Positions 20,405 through 31,390 of a stretch of DNA of 64,000 nt are shown piece by piece. Numbering within the stretch: position 1 is the stretch's first letter; each line of letters opens with the position of its first letter. Under the pieces are notes generated by a model. It was not told the DNA's origin, searched no databases, and saw only the letters and a list, made by a program, of their open reading frames with translations. The stretch is taken from the NCBI GenBank assembly GCA_003427395.1, contig BFEA01000119.1, forward strand, positions 1,054,510 through 1,118,509. The letters are read 5' to 3'. Position numbers and translations under genes: made by a program. Source of the DNA: Chara braunii. Lineage: Eukaryota; Streptophyta; Charophyceae; Charales; Characeae.

Positions 20405-20786
20405 TTCTAGCTCCAGTGATAAGAGCTAGCACATCGGATTTTCAACCAGCAGATGCTGGGATCGAGCCGGCGATAAGCAGTCTGGGCTAGTTCCTTTTCT
20501 TTTGGAGCTGCCCACTGCTTCATCATGAAGCGCGGCCATTCTCGGTCATGAGATCATAAAACCTCACGGTCGGGAACGCCCGCGTGGCTGTAGCATGGCC
20601 CGTGTGCAAGGATGACACGCATAAATCAAAAAACGACCCAGAATTTTTTTCGATTCCCCAAAGGGAATCGAATCTGGGTCTGCAAATCGGTGGGGAAGGG
20701 GTGGATGCCAGCCAGGTTGGCGCAGTCTATAGTGGCCGTTGGCTTATGCCAATGGCATTCCTAAAAAAAAAAAAAAAAAAAAAAAA
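20405..20786 (+). mobile_element. Possible tRNA-derived SINE with poly(A)
   Basis: 20407-20428 (TAGCTCCAGTGATAAGAGCT) resembles a tRNA D-arm/A box with a GCTC...GAGC stem, and 20455-20470 (GCTGGGATCGAGCCGGC) resembles a T-arm/B box. A 24-base poly(A) ends at 20786. A second A-box-like stretch (TTGGCGCAGTCTATAGTGG) lies at 20716-20734, so pieces may be nested. A tRNA cloverleaf does not close, hence SINE rather than tRNA gene. Confidence 0.35.
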
Positions 20787-21159
20787 ACAGCGGCGAGATA
20801 GGTGTTGTTGCTGAAGCAACGGCCACCACTCCAGAGGCTGCACGAGGCAAACAATGCCTCTGCTGTTGAAGAAAATAGTCTCTTTAGATTGTGTGGGAGC
20901 ACGATAGCTCCCACCTCATGGTGACACAGATTTTTGTAGCCGCCAGATCTAAGATCTCGCGGCTCATATCACACGCGCAAGAGAAAATGGAAAGTTGAGG
21001 GAGTTGGAGAGAGAGAGAGAGAAATGGGAGGATAAGACAAAGGACCTGCTCTTCCCGACCTGCCAGCTGCCTCCCCGTTGTCAGTGGGGTAAGAAGAAAA
21101 AGAAAAGAAAAGAAAAGAAGAAAAAGAAAAGAAAAAGAAAACGAAAAACGGGATCATAG

Positions 21160-21480
21160 TTTTTTTTCAAAAGCTGTATTTTTCAATTTGTGCCACTATT
21201 TTTTTGGTGGCGTAAAACGATTTTTTTGACCTCGATTGTTTTTCTGTAGGTAGCCAAGCACCTAGGCCATGTGCATGAATTTTGTTAGATTTTTGTATTC
21301 AACGAATATGTTTCTAAAATTCATCAAAGTCGGGGTACTTTTTGCACCTCGCCCTGAGCCTGTCGGGATTTGAACTCGTGAATTTTCACGAGTTCTTTCC
21401 CTACTCCTCCCAACCTGACAACTGTACTCCCTGTTTTCAGGGGAGGGCAGCAGAGGAAAGGGACAGGTAGTTGACAAACA
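21160..21480 (-). mobile_element. Possible minus-strand tRNA-derived SINE
   Basis: The minus strand reads 'GAGTTCAAATCCCG' at 21363-21377, a perfect B-box/T-loop pattern, about 35 nt after 'GTCAGGTTGGGAGGAG' (A-box/D-arm-like, 21405-21420). An A-rich run on the minus strand near 21165 could be its tail. Confidence 0.35.
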
Positions 21481-22342
21481 ACTGCATGCTCCTGGCTCAA
21501 ATCACGGCCAGTAGCATTGCAGTTGAGGGGGTTAAAGTTTTTTTTTTTTTTTTTTTTTTATTCTTTTTTTTTTTGCTTCACTTTTCGTGAGGACACTTGT
21601 CCTCACGTGGTGCTACCTCTGGCAGAAGCTGCCAGAGGTAACTGTCAGGCTCTCGTTTTTGAAGGGAGCCTGGAAATTGAAGGGTCATAAAAAGGAAAAG
21701 GTCAAGTGCAGTCTTTTCCTCGATGTATCTGCCCTGGGAAAAGGGTCCAGGTACATCGAACTGTAAGGGTTGTATCTCTCCAACCCCTTATCAGAAAAAT
21801 AAAAGAAAAATAGTTTTGGAATGTCAGGAACCTAGCTATCTCGTGAGATTCCGAGATAGCTGGGGAAAAGGACAAGAAAAATAAAATGGGGCAGTTAAAG
21901 AAACTGCCCCACACTAAGGTTGTGGTTGTGGTGCAGTCACAGTTAACCCTGGATCTTGGAAAGATCAAGGGCTCACTGTGAGGCCGCTTTTTTGCCTGAG
22001 GGCTGGAGTGACGCCCAACCCTCCTCAGCCACTATATACCAGGCAGTTGTCCACAGCTGCCACACAACCTACTCGTGATGCCATTGTGTGACGAGCACAC
22101 TTGAGTGCTGCTGACTGCTGGAGCTGCTGCCTGAGGCAACGTGAGAAGAGGCTGGAGACGTGATGAGGAGCGCAAGAAGGAGAGTTGGGCAGCCATAGCC
22201 ATGGCAGGGAGCACTCTGCTCCCCTCCCCTCTGGCTGATGCTGGTCCCACAGGGCTGACCCAGGGGCGCTGCAGGACTACGGCAAGACGGCACTGTGAAA
22301 TTTGGGCGTGGGGCCCAAATTTTACCAATTTTGGCCAGCTAT

Positions 22343-22760
22343 TTTTCCACTATAGTGGGGAAGTGCTGCCAAAATTTTACATCGGCGGCCAGCAACGACT
22401 CCGGGTTTAACGGCGGTGGTGTGGAAGCGCTGCCGGATTTTTGCGGCAGCGGTTCTGGTTTTTTCGACGGTGGTGCGGAAGCGCTGGCGGATTTTTACGA
22501 TGGCAACAATGAATTTTGACAATGCTGCTGGAGCGGTGCCGATTTTTTTTCGGCGGCAACCTTAAATTTCGGGAGTGACACGGAAGCATTGCCGGGTTTT
22601 TGCGGCGGCTGCACTGGTTTAATGGCAGTGATGCAGAAGCGCTGCCGGTTTTGCACGGCGGCAGCGTCGCTACCAGTAAGGAAGTGCCGCCGTTTTTTTT
22701 GGCACGGTGACAGCAACATTTTTCGGTGGGATCATGCCGCCGAGATTGGTAGTCGCATCG
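22343..22760. repeat. 53-bp degenerate minisatellite
   Basis: About seven imperfect units of 50-54 bp, each with GGAAGCGCTGCCGG-like then TTTTTGCGGCGGC-like blocks (22430, 22480, 22530, 22585, 22637, 22680). Translations in several frames give repetitive Ala/Gly/Phe peptides and are not genes. Confidence 0.75.
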
Positions 22761-25510
22761 TCGTTATTTTATTGGGGTTATGTTGGCTGCACGTCGGCAG
22801 CACTATTGTGAGGAAAAATGTTGCGGGTTTCTTGCGTCACAGTGGAGGCAGTGTTTGTGTGTGATTTGGCGGTGGTGTTGAGGGGCAGCCATGGTACTGG
22901 GTTTGACGACGCAGCAAGCAGTGGTCTGCGTATTTTTGTGGTGCCCAGTGGTTATAGCGGATCTCAGTGTGGCCTAGAGGTTGGGCTAGCGTTGGTGCGT
23001 GGTTGAAACTGTGCGGTAGTGGTGCGCGGGTCTACGGCATGCAGAAAGTGCAGAGCGGTTGCACGAGGCGATAACAATTATGGGGCTCGCGGCACCTGCG
23101 GGTTTCACCGGGGGCCACCTTGATTTAATTTTGTTTTGCGGTGCGCAGGGCAAGCGGTCTTCAGTTCTGGACCACCTGGTATTGCGGGCGATAGTATGGG
23201 ATTGTATTGGGACCGTCTGGGACCATCTCGGGACTGGGTGGGACTAGTTGTTGTGATTGGGACCGGCGTAGTGGTATGGTTATTGCGAGCGGACGATGAT
23301 TGGAAGCGACATGAACTTGCGTTTGGTTGGAGAGTGTCCTTGGAGGACGTGATGCAGTAGGGACTGCGTTGAGACTGTCTGGGATGTTGGGGCGACATGG
23401 GATTGGATTATTGGAACACCCTCCTTGAGGGTTATCCCACTTGAGTCCTCTTTATGGGCCGACTCTTGCTCATTCAGACACTTGGTGGAGGACGCGGACC
23501 GTGATTCAGGTGAAAGGCCACAACATATGAGTTGTGCGCCGCACATTTTTCTCTTGCGATTATTTTCTTCTGATTGGAGTATTACCCGGTTTTCTTGAGT
23601 GGGCCGGACCAAACTTCACTCAAGGTCAGTTGAATGATCCAGACTTCCCTTCACTCCTGTATGAACTCGCACTTTGCTTGACCCTATTGTTTTGAACGTT
23701 CGAAAGAAAGGGTAAAGAAAGTGGTGCAAGTCATGCATGTGAATGAGAAGGTCTGACGCGAGTATGGGATTGTACTGTTTTCGTTGAATTTGTTTTCTAT
23801 GCATGTTGTGTAGGTAGGTAGAAGGATGCTTGCAAAGGAGACTGATTATGCCTATTCAAAAAGATAAAAAAAAAATGTTTTATTTCTACCTCTTACTTGC
23901 CTGCTTTTCAAAAGAAACTTGTTGTTTTGAAAAAGATTATTCAGTTTGTGTCGTAGAATGGATCTGAATGAAATTAAGCAGAATAAGGTCAAACGGACTT
24001 AGTCTTTCCCCTAGGATTGACCCGTTCTATCCCGAACGACCTTATCTGTCTGTGTCTGTCCAAATGATTCTTATTCTTTATCTCCTTCGAATTTTTTTCG
24101 TCCATGCTACCCTGAAGTCGGGAGAAATAAGAATAACTGAAAGTTACTTGCAGTGGACACATTTTCTACATCTAGAGAACATCTGGGGTGGGGTTTCGTT
24201 GCTTTAGGAGCCGACCCTGCTATCGACCCAGAGTGGACCGTTCTACGAGGGGGTATTTGCCGATTCGTTGGAAACGGCCCAACTTCTGAGATCCGAGTCT
24301 TGTGCTCAGACGAGGAGGAGGAATGCCCCTGACCACTTCCTAGGGGGAAAGGCATGCAACACTTCAAGCAATGCCCCTGATCAAGAACCATCCGCAAAGC
24401 AGCCTATCAATAAGATTGAGGAAGTATAGAGACAGGTGTAAGCGCGTATAATCTTAGGTCGGAGGTAAGCTGAAATGAATAACGTTGGCAGCGCGTCTCA
24501 TCTAGTCAAAACTAAGGCAGACCGAGCACCTTGTCGGTTGCATCACTGTTATTTTCAGTAAGCCAACTCTTTGTTGGTGGTTGTTTGATTGTTTTGTAGA
24601 GTTCGACCCGAAGTGGTCGGGGTTTATTTTGATACCGTATTGTTTCATATAATGATTCGATTTCTTCTAGTTATCATTTCAGATTGAATGTTTACTCGTG
24701 TCGACTACGGTCGACTCCTTTTGATATAGTTATATGTGTGGTTGTCGTGACTCTCGCTTGACTATGTGTAAAAGGGACTAGGATTAATGTTGGGTTTCGC
24801 ACTTGGTTGAGACTGTCCTAGTCGACCGACGTCCGCTCCGCACCTAGGAGATCAGCGCCCTAGGAGCGGATGACGTTGGGTTCGCTTGGCGTTAACCAAG
24901 CATATCTATACTACGGCGAATGAGCAAACGCCCTCGGCTGACCTACCTCTGCAATTGCACGTAAAAGCTTTGGCACGTGGGTCAGTAGCTCGGTAGGGAT
25001 ACACCCCTAAGGGTGGTGACAGCCCCTTAGGGAAGGCAAGTTTATGCCCCGCGGGAACCTATCCTGTCGTAGGGGACCGCGGGATGTACAGTTGGCGCAC
25101 CCGGCCAGAGCGGCAATGGGACGACGTGACCTCGACCGTCTCAGCGGCTCGCGGGATACTTTGCGTCGTTCTTGAGTTGTCTCTTGGTTTTGTTTTGTTT
25201 CACTCCTGAGTGACATGGCGGGGAGGGTTCCCGACCTTTGCGAAAAAGGTGGGAGTCGATGCGCTCGACAACGCCACGTTAGCGCTAACTCGCCCATGGA
25301 TATCAAGTCCATGTGATCATCATATGATCATCATCAGGTACGTACACGCGCGACATAAACCCGTGCGCAAATCTCCAAGTGCGAGGTAGCGGGCGCTCAC
25401 ATTCACAAACATGATATATCAAGGTCGTGTCAAGCACGTTATCTAGAGTGCAAATCCCTTACCATCGCGCGATACCACGCACATCAGCAGATAGCGAAGA
25501 TGGAGGATAT
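22761..25510. other. Non-coding, no gene recognised
   Basis: Mixed composition. Contains a strong foldback at 24827-24874 (ACGTC..CCGCT..CCTAGG paired with CCTAGG..AGCGG..GACGT). The segment 24950-25120 is an inverted, diverged copy of 27340-27510 (shared 'CCCCTACGACAGGATAGG'). Short frames show no domain. Confidence 0.5.
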
Positions 25511-25511
25511 T

Positions 25512-25523
25512 GTTCCGATACCA
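25512..25523 (-). other. Retrotransposon primer-binding site (tRNA-iMet)
   Basis: The minus strand reads TGGTATCGGAAC four bases after the LTR end; the canonical plant initiator-Met PBS is TGGTATCAGAGC (10 of 12 match). It fixes the orientation and the LTR 3' end. Confidence 0.75.
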
Positions 25524-25526
25524 AAT

Positions 25527-26452
25527 TGCAATAAACCCAGTTATAGATGGAAAGTTTGTCAATGTCGGAACACAGAATGTCTTAGCACAGTTTCAATATC
25601 TCTGAAATCGTACATATAATCAAGTAGCCCAATGTCTCGCGACCAAAGAAGAGGCAGATGAGAGGGAGAGGAGACTTAGAGGGTGGAAAAAAAAGTACCC
25701 ATCAATCAGCAGATAGTTCTCCCTACCTAGCCCACTTCTTCCTTCGGGCATCCCCTACTCACCACATCAGCAGACAATCCCCTTTGATACACTCTAACAA
25801 TGAGCAAATCTCATCATTGCGCATGCAGCGCAGACTTCTCTGAAGACGAACAACAATGTGCAATGTCGACACAAACGTAGACAGGTATGATTTCTTTACG
25901 ATCAACCAATTTCACAGCCCTGATCCTCCTCCCAGCATCCCATCAATGTCGTAGACAGTGTGGCGAGACAGAGAAGGCGTCAACACCCTCAAGCAGTAGA
26001 AGTCTCACGTTGGCGTAATGCCAACGTCAAGCCAGCGTCCAACCAGCCAGCGTCAAGAAGCATGTGCGAGACTGAATGTCGGTCAGCAGGGGCTGGGTAG
26101 TATAGTGTTGACTCCAGTTGACCAGCCACTGGTCTCTCAAATACGATGGTCAAGATTGACTCGCAGTCAATGATCTGGATCCCATACAATTGCAGATTCC
26201 CACTTGGAGTTGATTCTGGACAGATACCTGCAAACAACCACGTGTGTGTGTATGATCTGTGGCCCGCTGTTAACCTTTGACTTTTAAACGTCAACTATCA
26301 CACATTGGGCCTCTGAAGCCCAGTTTTAGGCCTTGCTTCGGGTACCCACAGCGGCAGACCTTCGTTCAAACCGTTTTCATGGCTTGGGCGTGGCCGTTGA
26401 CCCCTGTTCCGGCCCTTAGACCGAAAGACGACCATGACCCATGACTATTGCA
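25527..26452 (-). mobile_element. Gypsy 5' LTR (minus strand), TG...CA
   Basis: 926 bp from TGCAATAGTC (26452) to TTTATTGCA (25527), followed by the primer-binding site. It is colinear with the LTRs at 4402-5369 and 51044-52023, including the 'TTTGCAGGTA' block (about 26225), the GACGCTGGC/GCTGGTTGG series (25990-26050) and the 'CTAAGTCTCCTCTCCC' block (25670). Almost no internal region follows, so the element body is deleted or replaced. Confidence 0.8.
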
Positions 26453-26529
26453 TGATTTGAGCTGAGTTTTTGCAAAGGAAACCAGAAAGCCTCAAAAGCA
26501 AAGCATTCAAATAACAATGATCATTTGCT

Positions 26530-27225
26530 GAATTGTTTTGTTTTTACCACATGTAAATAAATTGGGAAAATTTGTCCGGCGGTCGTATATTTTCCATTAT
26601 TTTGCGTCGCGCCCCTCCGACGACCGATTTACCCTGTCACGCCCCTGGGCCAAAAAATCTTTTCAGCAAGGCCCTGTCGGTAGTGGGCGCACCTTTTTAG
26701 GACGTCCTCCCTCAACTGGCGGTCCCAATCCATTGGGCGCTGCGCCATATGCCCTCATAAGGGGCAACCATCTTCCTGTATTGCCCCTGCAGCGGTGAGG
26801 CGCTTGAAATTTGAATTCGATTTCGAACCCGTTATGACACGTCGACGCAGAGAAGCTGCAGGAGTGCAGTGGACACTCATCTCCGACAGCTTGCACCGCG
26901 GAGAAGCTCATGAAGGTCAACCTCTTGTCCCGCTACTTGGAGTTTTGTCGTTTGGCATCGCTCAGTGTCACTGTTCCTCTGGTTTGTGTTCATGTCATTC
27001 TCTTCCCTACGAGTTTGTTTGTGTGTGTCGATAGGATGAGCAAAATCGAATGAATCTACCGCTAGAAGATGGAAATGTACACTGCTACACTTTCCAGGAC
27101 GTCCTCCCTCAACTGGCAGTCCCATTCCATTGGGCGTTGCGCCATATGCCCTCATACGGGGCAGCCATCTTCCTGCAGCAGTGAGGCGTTTGAAATTTAA
27201 ATTCGAGTTTGAACCCCGTTGTTGT
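26530..27225. repeat. Direct duplication 'AGGACGTCCTCCCTCAACTG'
   Basis: 26699-26830 and 27096-27217 are copies in the same orientation ('AGGACGTCCTCC' to 'TTCGAACCC/TTTGAACCCC'). Between them, 26836-27090 is a copy of 34083-34335. The flank 26571-26652 is present inverted at 35811-35895. The whole is a composite dispersed repeat without coding sequence. Confidence 0.8.
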
Positions 27226-28985
27226 TGATGCACCACCGCTATTTTTCTTGATGCTGTCGAGCGCATCGGTCCAGCACCGCACAGGGCAACGCGAGACCCT
27301 CCCGACCGCGTCACGCAGGAATTGGTATAAATCCTCGTTGCAAATGCATATGGAGCTTCCGCAAGCCGCTCCGGCCGAGTGCATCAGCCATACCTCTCGT
27401 GAGCCCCTACGACAGGATAGGGCCTACACGAGGCACGACTTACCTCGACCTTACGGGAACCTCCCTTAGGTGGGCGTATCCCCGCCGAGCTACCAGTCCA
27501 CAGTACGAAAGCTGATTAGCTGCAATCGCAGAGGTGGACCAGCCGATGGCGTTTTTCGTTTGCTGTAGCATAGGGGGTACGCGCGATATTACGCCTCTAT
27601 CGAACCCGCGCGCGAGCCGGCATCTTGGGAGGTTGAGGTCCCAAGCGCGACTCGTCGCCGGTCGACTAGGACGCATCCCACAGACCACGTACATACCACT
27701 CTAAAGAACATAAAAATAAAAACACACACACGCACATTCATATACATATACAGAACGACACTGAACAAACAACGCAACAACACTCCTAGTCCCTTAGTCG
27801 TCATCCCATAACTCTCCGATGCGGAAATCGGATAGGCATCGCACGCAAGACTTTAGTATAAAACCGCACGGACGCAGGGCTAACTCATATCGACTACCAA
27901 TGCATGCATACGCAAGCAGTCGCAATGGTGGCGTACTATGTAGTACTCATACTCATGCGGTCCTCGTTAATCTCGAGGTTCGCATTCGACACTCAAGCGT
28001 CGGCTGACACGCGCCTTGAGGGATTGATCTCTCGACGCTCGACAACCGCCAAGTGCAGTTGAGAACCACACCCTCTTCTGCATCCTGTGGAGAGGGGGTG
28101 GTACACAGGTTCATACCTGTGGTGACAATCGTTTCTTATGGCCCTGGAGACCATCTCCACCATCTAGGGGCTGGGGAGAACCGAAGGGGTTTGACTTTGA
28201 TGGTTGCCATGGACTACAACGTCTAACTATAGAATTTTAAAAAGCAAAGGATAAAAGGGGATCTCCCTTTGCTCTCGAAAACATAATATGTTTAGCCCTT
28301 ACGCATGATCACAATAGACCGCGCGAAAACACCCAAGACATATGTATTTTTTTATATATACAGAGGGTTATTAGTATAGGACGATCACTTTTCACAGTCA
28401 CATTGACACTCCTCTGAACCATATATATATGTATGATCGCGGGCAGTCAAATCCAAAGTCCGAAACACCAAACGTACCTGCACTCACATCAAAGATTCAA
28501 CCAAAGTCCATGCACTACACGGGGTCAACTTCAACCATTCTGTGCGCTCACACCCTTGCTTTAGCCACACAAACCTCAACCTTAGCACACCCTTCCAACA
28601 ATAAAATACTCAGTACCTTTGTTAAATGGTCATTCAATAAAGTCCGGGTAAAAACACAATTAAACATTTTAAACCACAGGGCTAAAGTTTTTAGGTTGAG
28701 TGGCAAGAGTGGATTGGAGTTGAATCGTAAACCGACGAGTCGGCAATTGACCTGTTATCAATGATAACAGAAGATGATCCTCGTAGAATCGAGCTGAATC
28801 TAGCCCAAATCCTGAATCAATCGATTAAGAAAACCTGAAACACAAGACATGTCAATCCTCAAGCTAAAATCATAAGTGTATGGAGAATACAGTTCCATAA
28901 CATATCCTCACCCAAAACCCTTCTACAGGCTAAGCCTAGACCTTCCTCTAAGCTAGTGCCCAACGCAAGGCAGGCATATGACAAC
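27226..28985. other. Non-coding, scattered inverted repeats
   Basis: Contains the partner (27340-27510) of the inverted copy at 24950-25120. Perfect foldbacks include CACAGGT-TCAT-ACCTGTG (28104-28121), TGGAGA-CCA-TCTCCA near 28145, and CTGTTATC/GATAACAG near 28751-28769. No gene recognised. Confidence 0.5.
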
Positions 28986-28989
28986 ATTT

Positions 28990-30930
28990 CCTCTATTCAG
29001 GGTGGACTGCTAGAGTCGCTAACTATCAAAATATAATCTGAACTCCTTTAAACTAAGAAAATTTCAGTAGCGCTTCCCGTAGGAAAAGTGTCTTTTCATA
29101 TCAGCCCGAATATTAAGACAGAAATAGTCTTCAACTTTCCAAAGTCCAAATTTTATCTAACTTCCTGAATTAGCAAAAAATTGGGCAACACTCCTCTTAG
29201 AAAAGGAGACTTTCCAAATTTGTACTAAGTCATATATAAAATTTAGACAAGTTGAACTTTTAAAAGCCAAATTTTGACTAACTCCTTGGATTTGCAGAAA
29301 TTTTGGCAGTGCTTCCCGTAGTGAAAGTGGCTTACTAAGATTTATACAAGCCCAAGTATAATGAATGATCCCAGAAAATGTTGAAATCAACCTAAGTAAC
29401 AAAAATAAACTTAACCCAGAAAATGCAGGAATTTGAACTAACTCCTATGACTCTAACACGTGGCGAGCTGCTAAATCAAATACCTGTCAAACTAAAACTC
29501 AGACTACGTAGTAGTCGCACTCAGCAACATGCAGGCCAAACCACAAAGGTAAGTACTCTCACCAGCCCAAGTCACCTTTGACAAACAATAGTTCATAGTC
29601 TTTCAATGATTTATCCCTTTATACCCAGCTTCCATAGGGTATTGAGTTAGGTCATTCATCTTAGAAACAATGCCAACTCTTTGCTTTTAGTAATACACGA
29701 ACAGGTTGCACAACTTCTTCTCTCTTCGTTGGGCATTAGGAACAATGCTTAGTCGCCCTGATCTGTTTAAATAGCCAAATTATATATATATCTCTGAATT
29801 TGAATCTTCAAAGTCGGCGTAAGATTGAGTTATTCGTCTTAGAAACAATGCTCAGTCGGCCCAAGTTACCTTCAATTATAACTCTTAGTTATACTCCCTT
29901 CATTTGTGATAAGGCTATAGTCAGACCATTCATCTTATAAACAATAAATGAGTAGCCTTGTTCTTAGAAACAATGTCCGGTCTTTGGTTTTAACCTCCCT
30001 CAGAATAAAACAACCAAAAGAGTTGAGTCATTCGTCTTAGAAACAATGTTCAACCCTCCTTTCTCAGCACAAAAAAAAGCAGAGTACTCTGGGTCAAGAC
30101 TCAAAGACTGTTCAGAAACGACCCAAAATAAAAAGCGACCAGACCATTCATCTTAGAAACAATGTCTGGTCCTCAAAATTTTCACAGTCAATACCCCATA
30201 GAAACAATGTCTGGTTAAATTAAATAAACATAGTGACCAAGTCATTCATCTTAGAAACAATGCTTGGTCCTTTAGAAAACAGAACAAAACACAACAGTCA
30301 GGTCATTCATCTTAGAAACAATGCCTGACCCTATAAGACCCGTTCAAACGCAAACAAAACCGCCTTCCTCCCAACCTTCCCCCTGATGCAACCCCCTTTT
30401 GCAATCTGCTTTCAGACAATCAACAAAAATTGAAACTGAAGTTGCGCATGCATTCTTTTACTTAGTCTGGGTTATGTCCGAAGTCAACATAGGATGCATA
30501 TAGTATACTCAGTCAAAACATAGCAAGAAGTACATATACGGGTTATAACTGGGTTTATAAAGGGAGTCGGGAATTTACCACTCAGTTCCCTGCCTCCAAA
30601 ACTCCTCCTTAGTTCCGGCAGAGCTCCCGCAATCGGTGGGTTGACTTCCTACAGAGTCTTGTTGTGGTCCTACGGGTTGCAGTCCCGCCTGCCGCCTTCC
30701 TCTCAGAACCACTAGACTAGACTTAGAGTAAGAAGGGCAGAAAGAGAAGCTTGAGACTCTCAGATACAGGAGGGGTGCACTCAGACTCGCAGGAGAGGGC
30801 CTTGATATCTTCCTTCGTCGGAGGGCCCCGCAATGGTGGCCAAAACGTCCGGCAGCTTGGTCAACTGGAGTCAAACCACCTACTTTTGACCCTCTAGCGG
30901 CTCTCCAAACTCGCAGCAACAACCTCCCTT
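28990..30930. repeat. Dispersed repeat family DR-1, copy B
   Basis: Second, better-preserved copy of the repeat at 7630-9770, in the same orientation and block order: tandem units with 'GCTTCCCGTAGGAAAAGTG' (29040-29345), the 'ACACGTGGCGAGCTG' block (29457), the hairpin array (29644-30329) and the terminal block with 'GCTCCCGCAATCGGTGGGTT' (30625). No protein domain. Confidence 0.8.
29644..30329 (+). repeat. Array of hairpins with conserved loop and variable stems
   Basis: Six well-formed hairpins share CATTCATCTTAGAAACAATG (or a close variant) at the apex. Their outer arms differ yet pair: 29644-29679 GAGTTAGG/CCAACTC, 29824-29856 ATTGAG/CTCAGT, 30022-30054 GTTGAG/TTCAAC, 30137-30171 GACCAGA/TCTGGTC, 30235-30269 GACCAAG/CTTGGTC, 30297-30329 GTCAGG/CCTGAC. 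One unpaired pyrimidine (t or c) sits between arm and CATT in each. Spacing varies from 62 to 198 bp, so it is not a simple tandem repeat. Decayed loops occur at about 29739, 29925, 29965 and 30200. Confidence 0.85.
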
Positions 30931-31041
30931 CCCTAATCCACTCACTTCTCTAAGTCCCAGCATCTCCACAAGCGGTTATCGGGTAGCTGGAAATTCAGGA
31001 ATGAAAATTCTGAAGTGAGAGTTTTGGGCAGTCGGAAAATT

Positions 31042-31340
31042 CTGAATGGTCATGAAGTGGTGAAAAGTCCGAAGACCCTGAAAACCACCTGTTTGTATCC
31101 TGAAGTGGTCAAGTAAGAGTTTTAGGCAGTCTGAAAATCCTGAATGGTCCTTAAGTGGTGAAAGGTCCGAAGACCATGAAAACCACCCTTCACCACTTGA
31201 GGATGCAACCTGCCTAAACATGTGGTTTTCAGGGTCTTCGGAGCTTTCACCACTTCAGAACCATTCAAGATTTTTAGACCTGAATGGTCTTGAAGTGGTG
31301 AAAGGTCCGAAGACCCTGAAAACCACCTGTTTAGGCAGGC
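31042..31340. repeat. Foldback element: three direct and one inverted 60-bp unit
   Basis: A unit starting 'CTGAATGGTCNTGAAGTGGT' and ending in AAAACCACC occurs directly at 31042-31095, 31140-31189 and 31280-31340, and inverted at 31210-31269. The inverted and last direct copies are separated by only about 10 bp and are about 90% complementary, giving a hairpin with arms of about 60 bp. Confidence 0.85.
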
Positions 31341-31390
31341 CAAAGTGGTGAAGGGTGTCCTGAAGTGGTGATGAAAAATACGACTGTTAT

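Larger units (their letters stand above)
19810..22360. repeat. Hairpin-dense tract with SINE-like pieces
   Basis: About 2.5 kb in which short inverted repeats follow each other roughly every 50-80 bp, each with a different stem sequence. Clear cases: 19836-19859 (10-bp stem), 20378-20402 (10), 20635-20680 (nested 8+8), 20893-20914 (8), 21372-21395 (10), 21481-21523 (about 14, interrupted), 21586-21607 (10, 2-nt loop), 21614-21640 (12, 3-nt loop), 21721-21758, 21834-21861 (10), 21887-21911 (10), 22297-22321 (10) and the 12-bp palindrome 22349-22360. Poly(T)/poly(A) runs at 20211, 20763 and 21538 suggest retroposed units. No coding sequence. Confidence 0.75.

Noticed and set aside
20405-20480. 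tRNA gene
   Set aside because: D-arm and T-arm-like parts are present, but the anticodon stem and acceptor stem do not pair.
29644-30329. CRISPR-like array
   Set aside because: The repeated part is the loop of a hairpin, spacing is irregular (62-198 bp), and the variable parts are paired arms, not spacers; the genome is eukaryotic.
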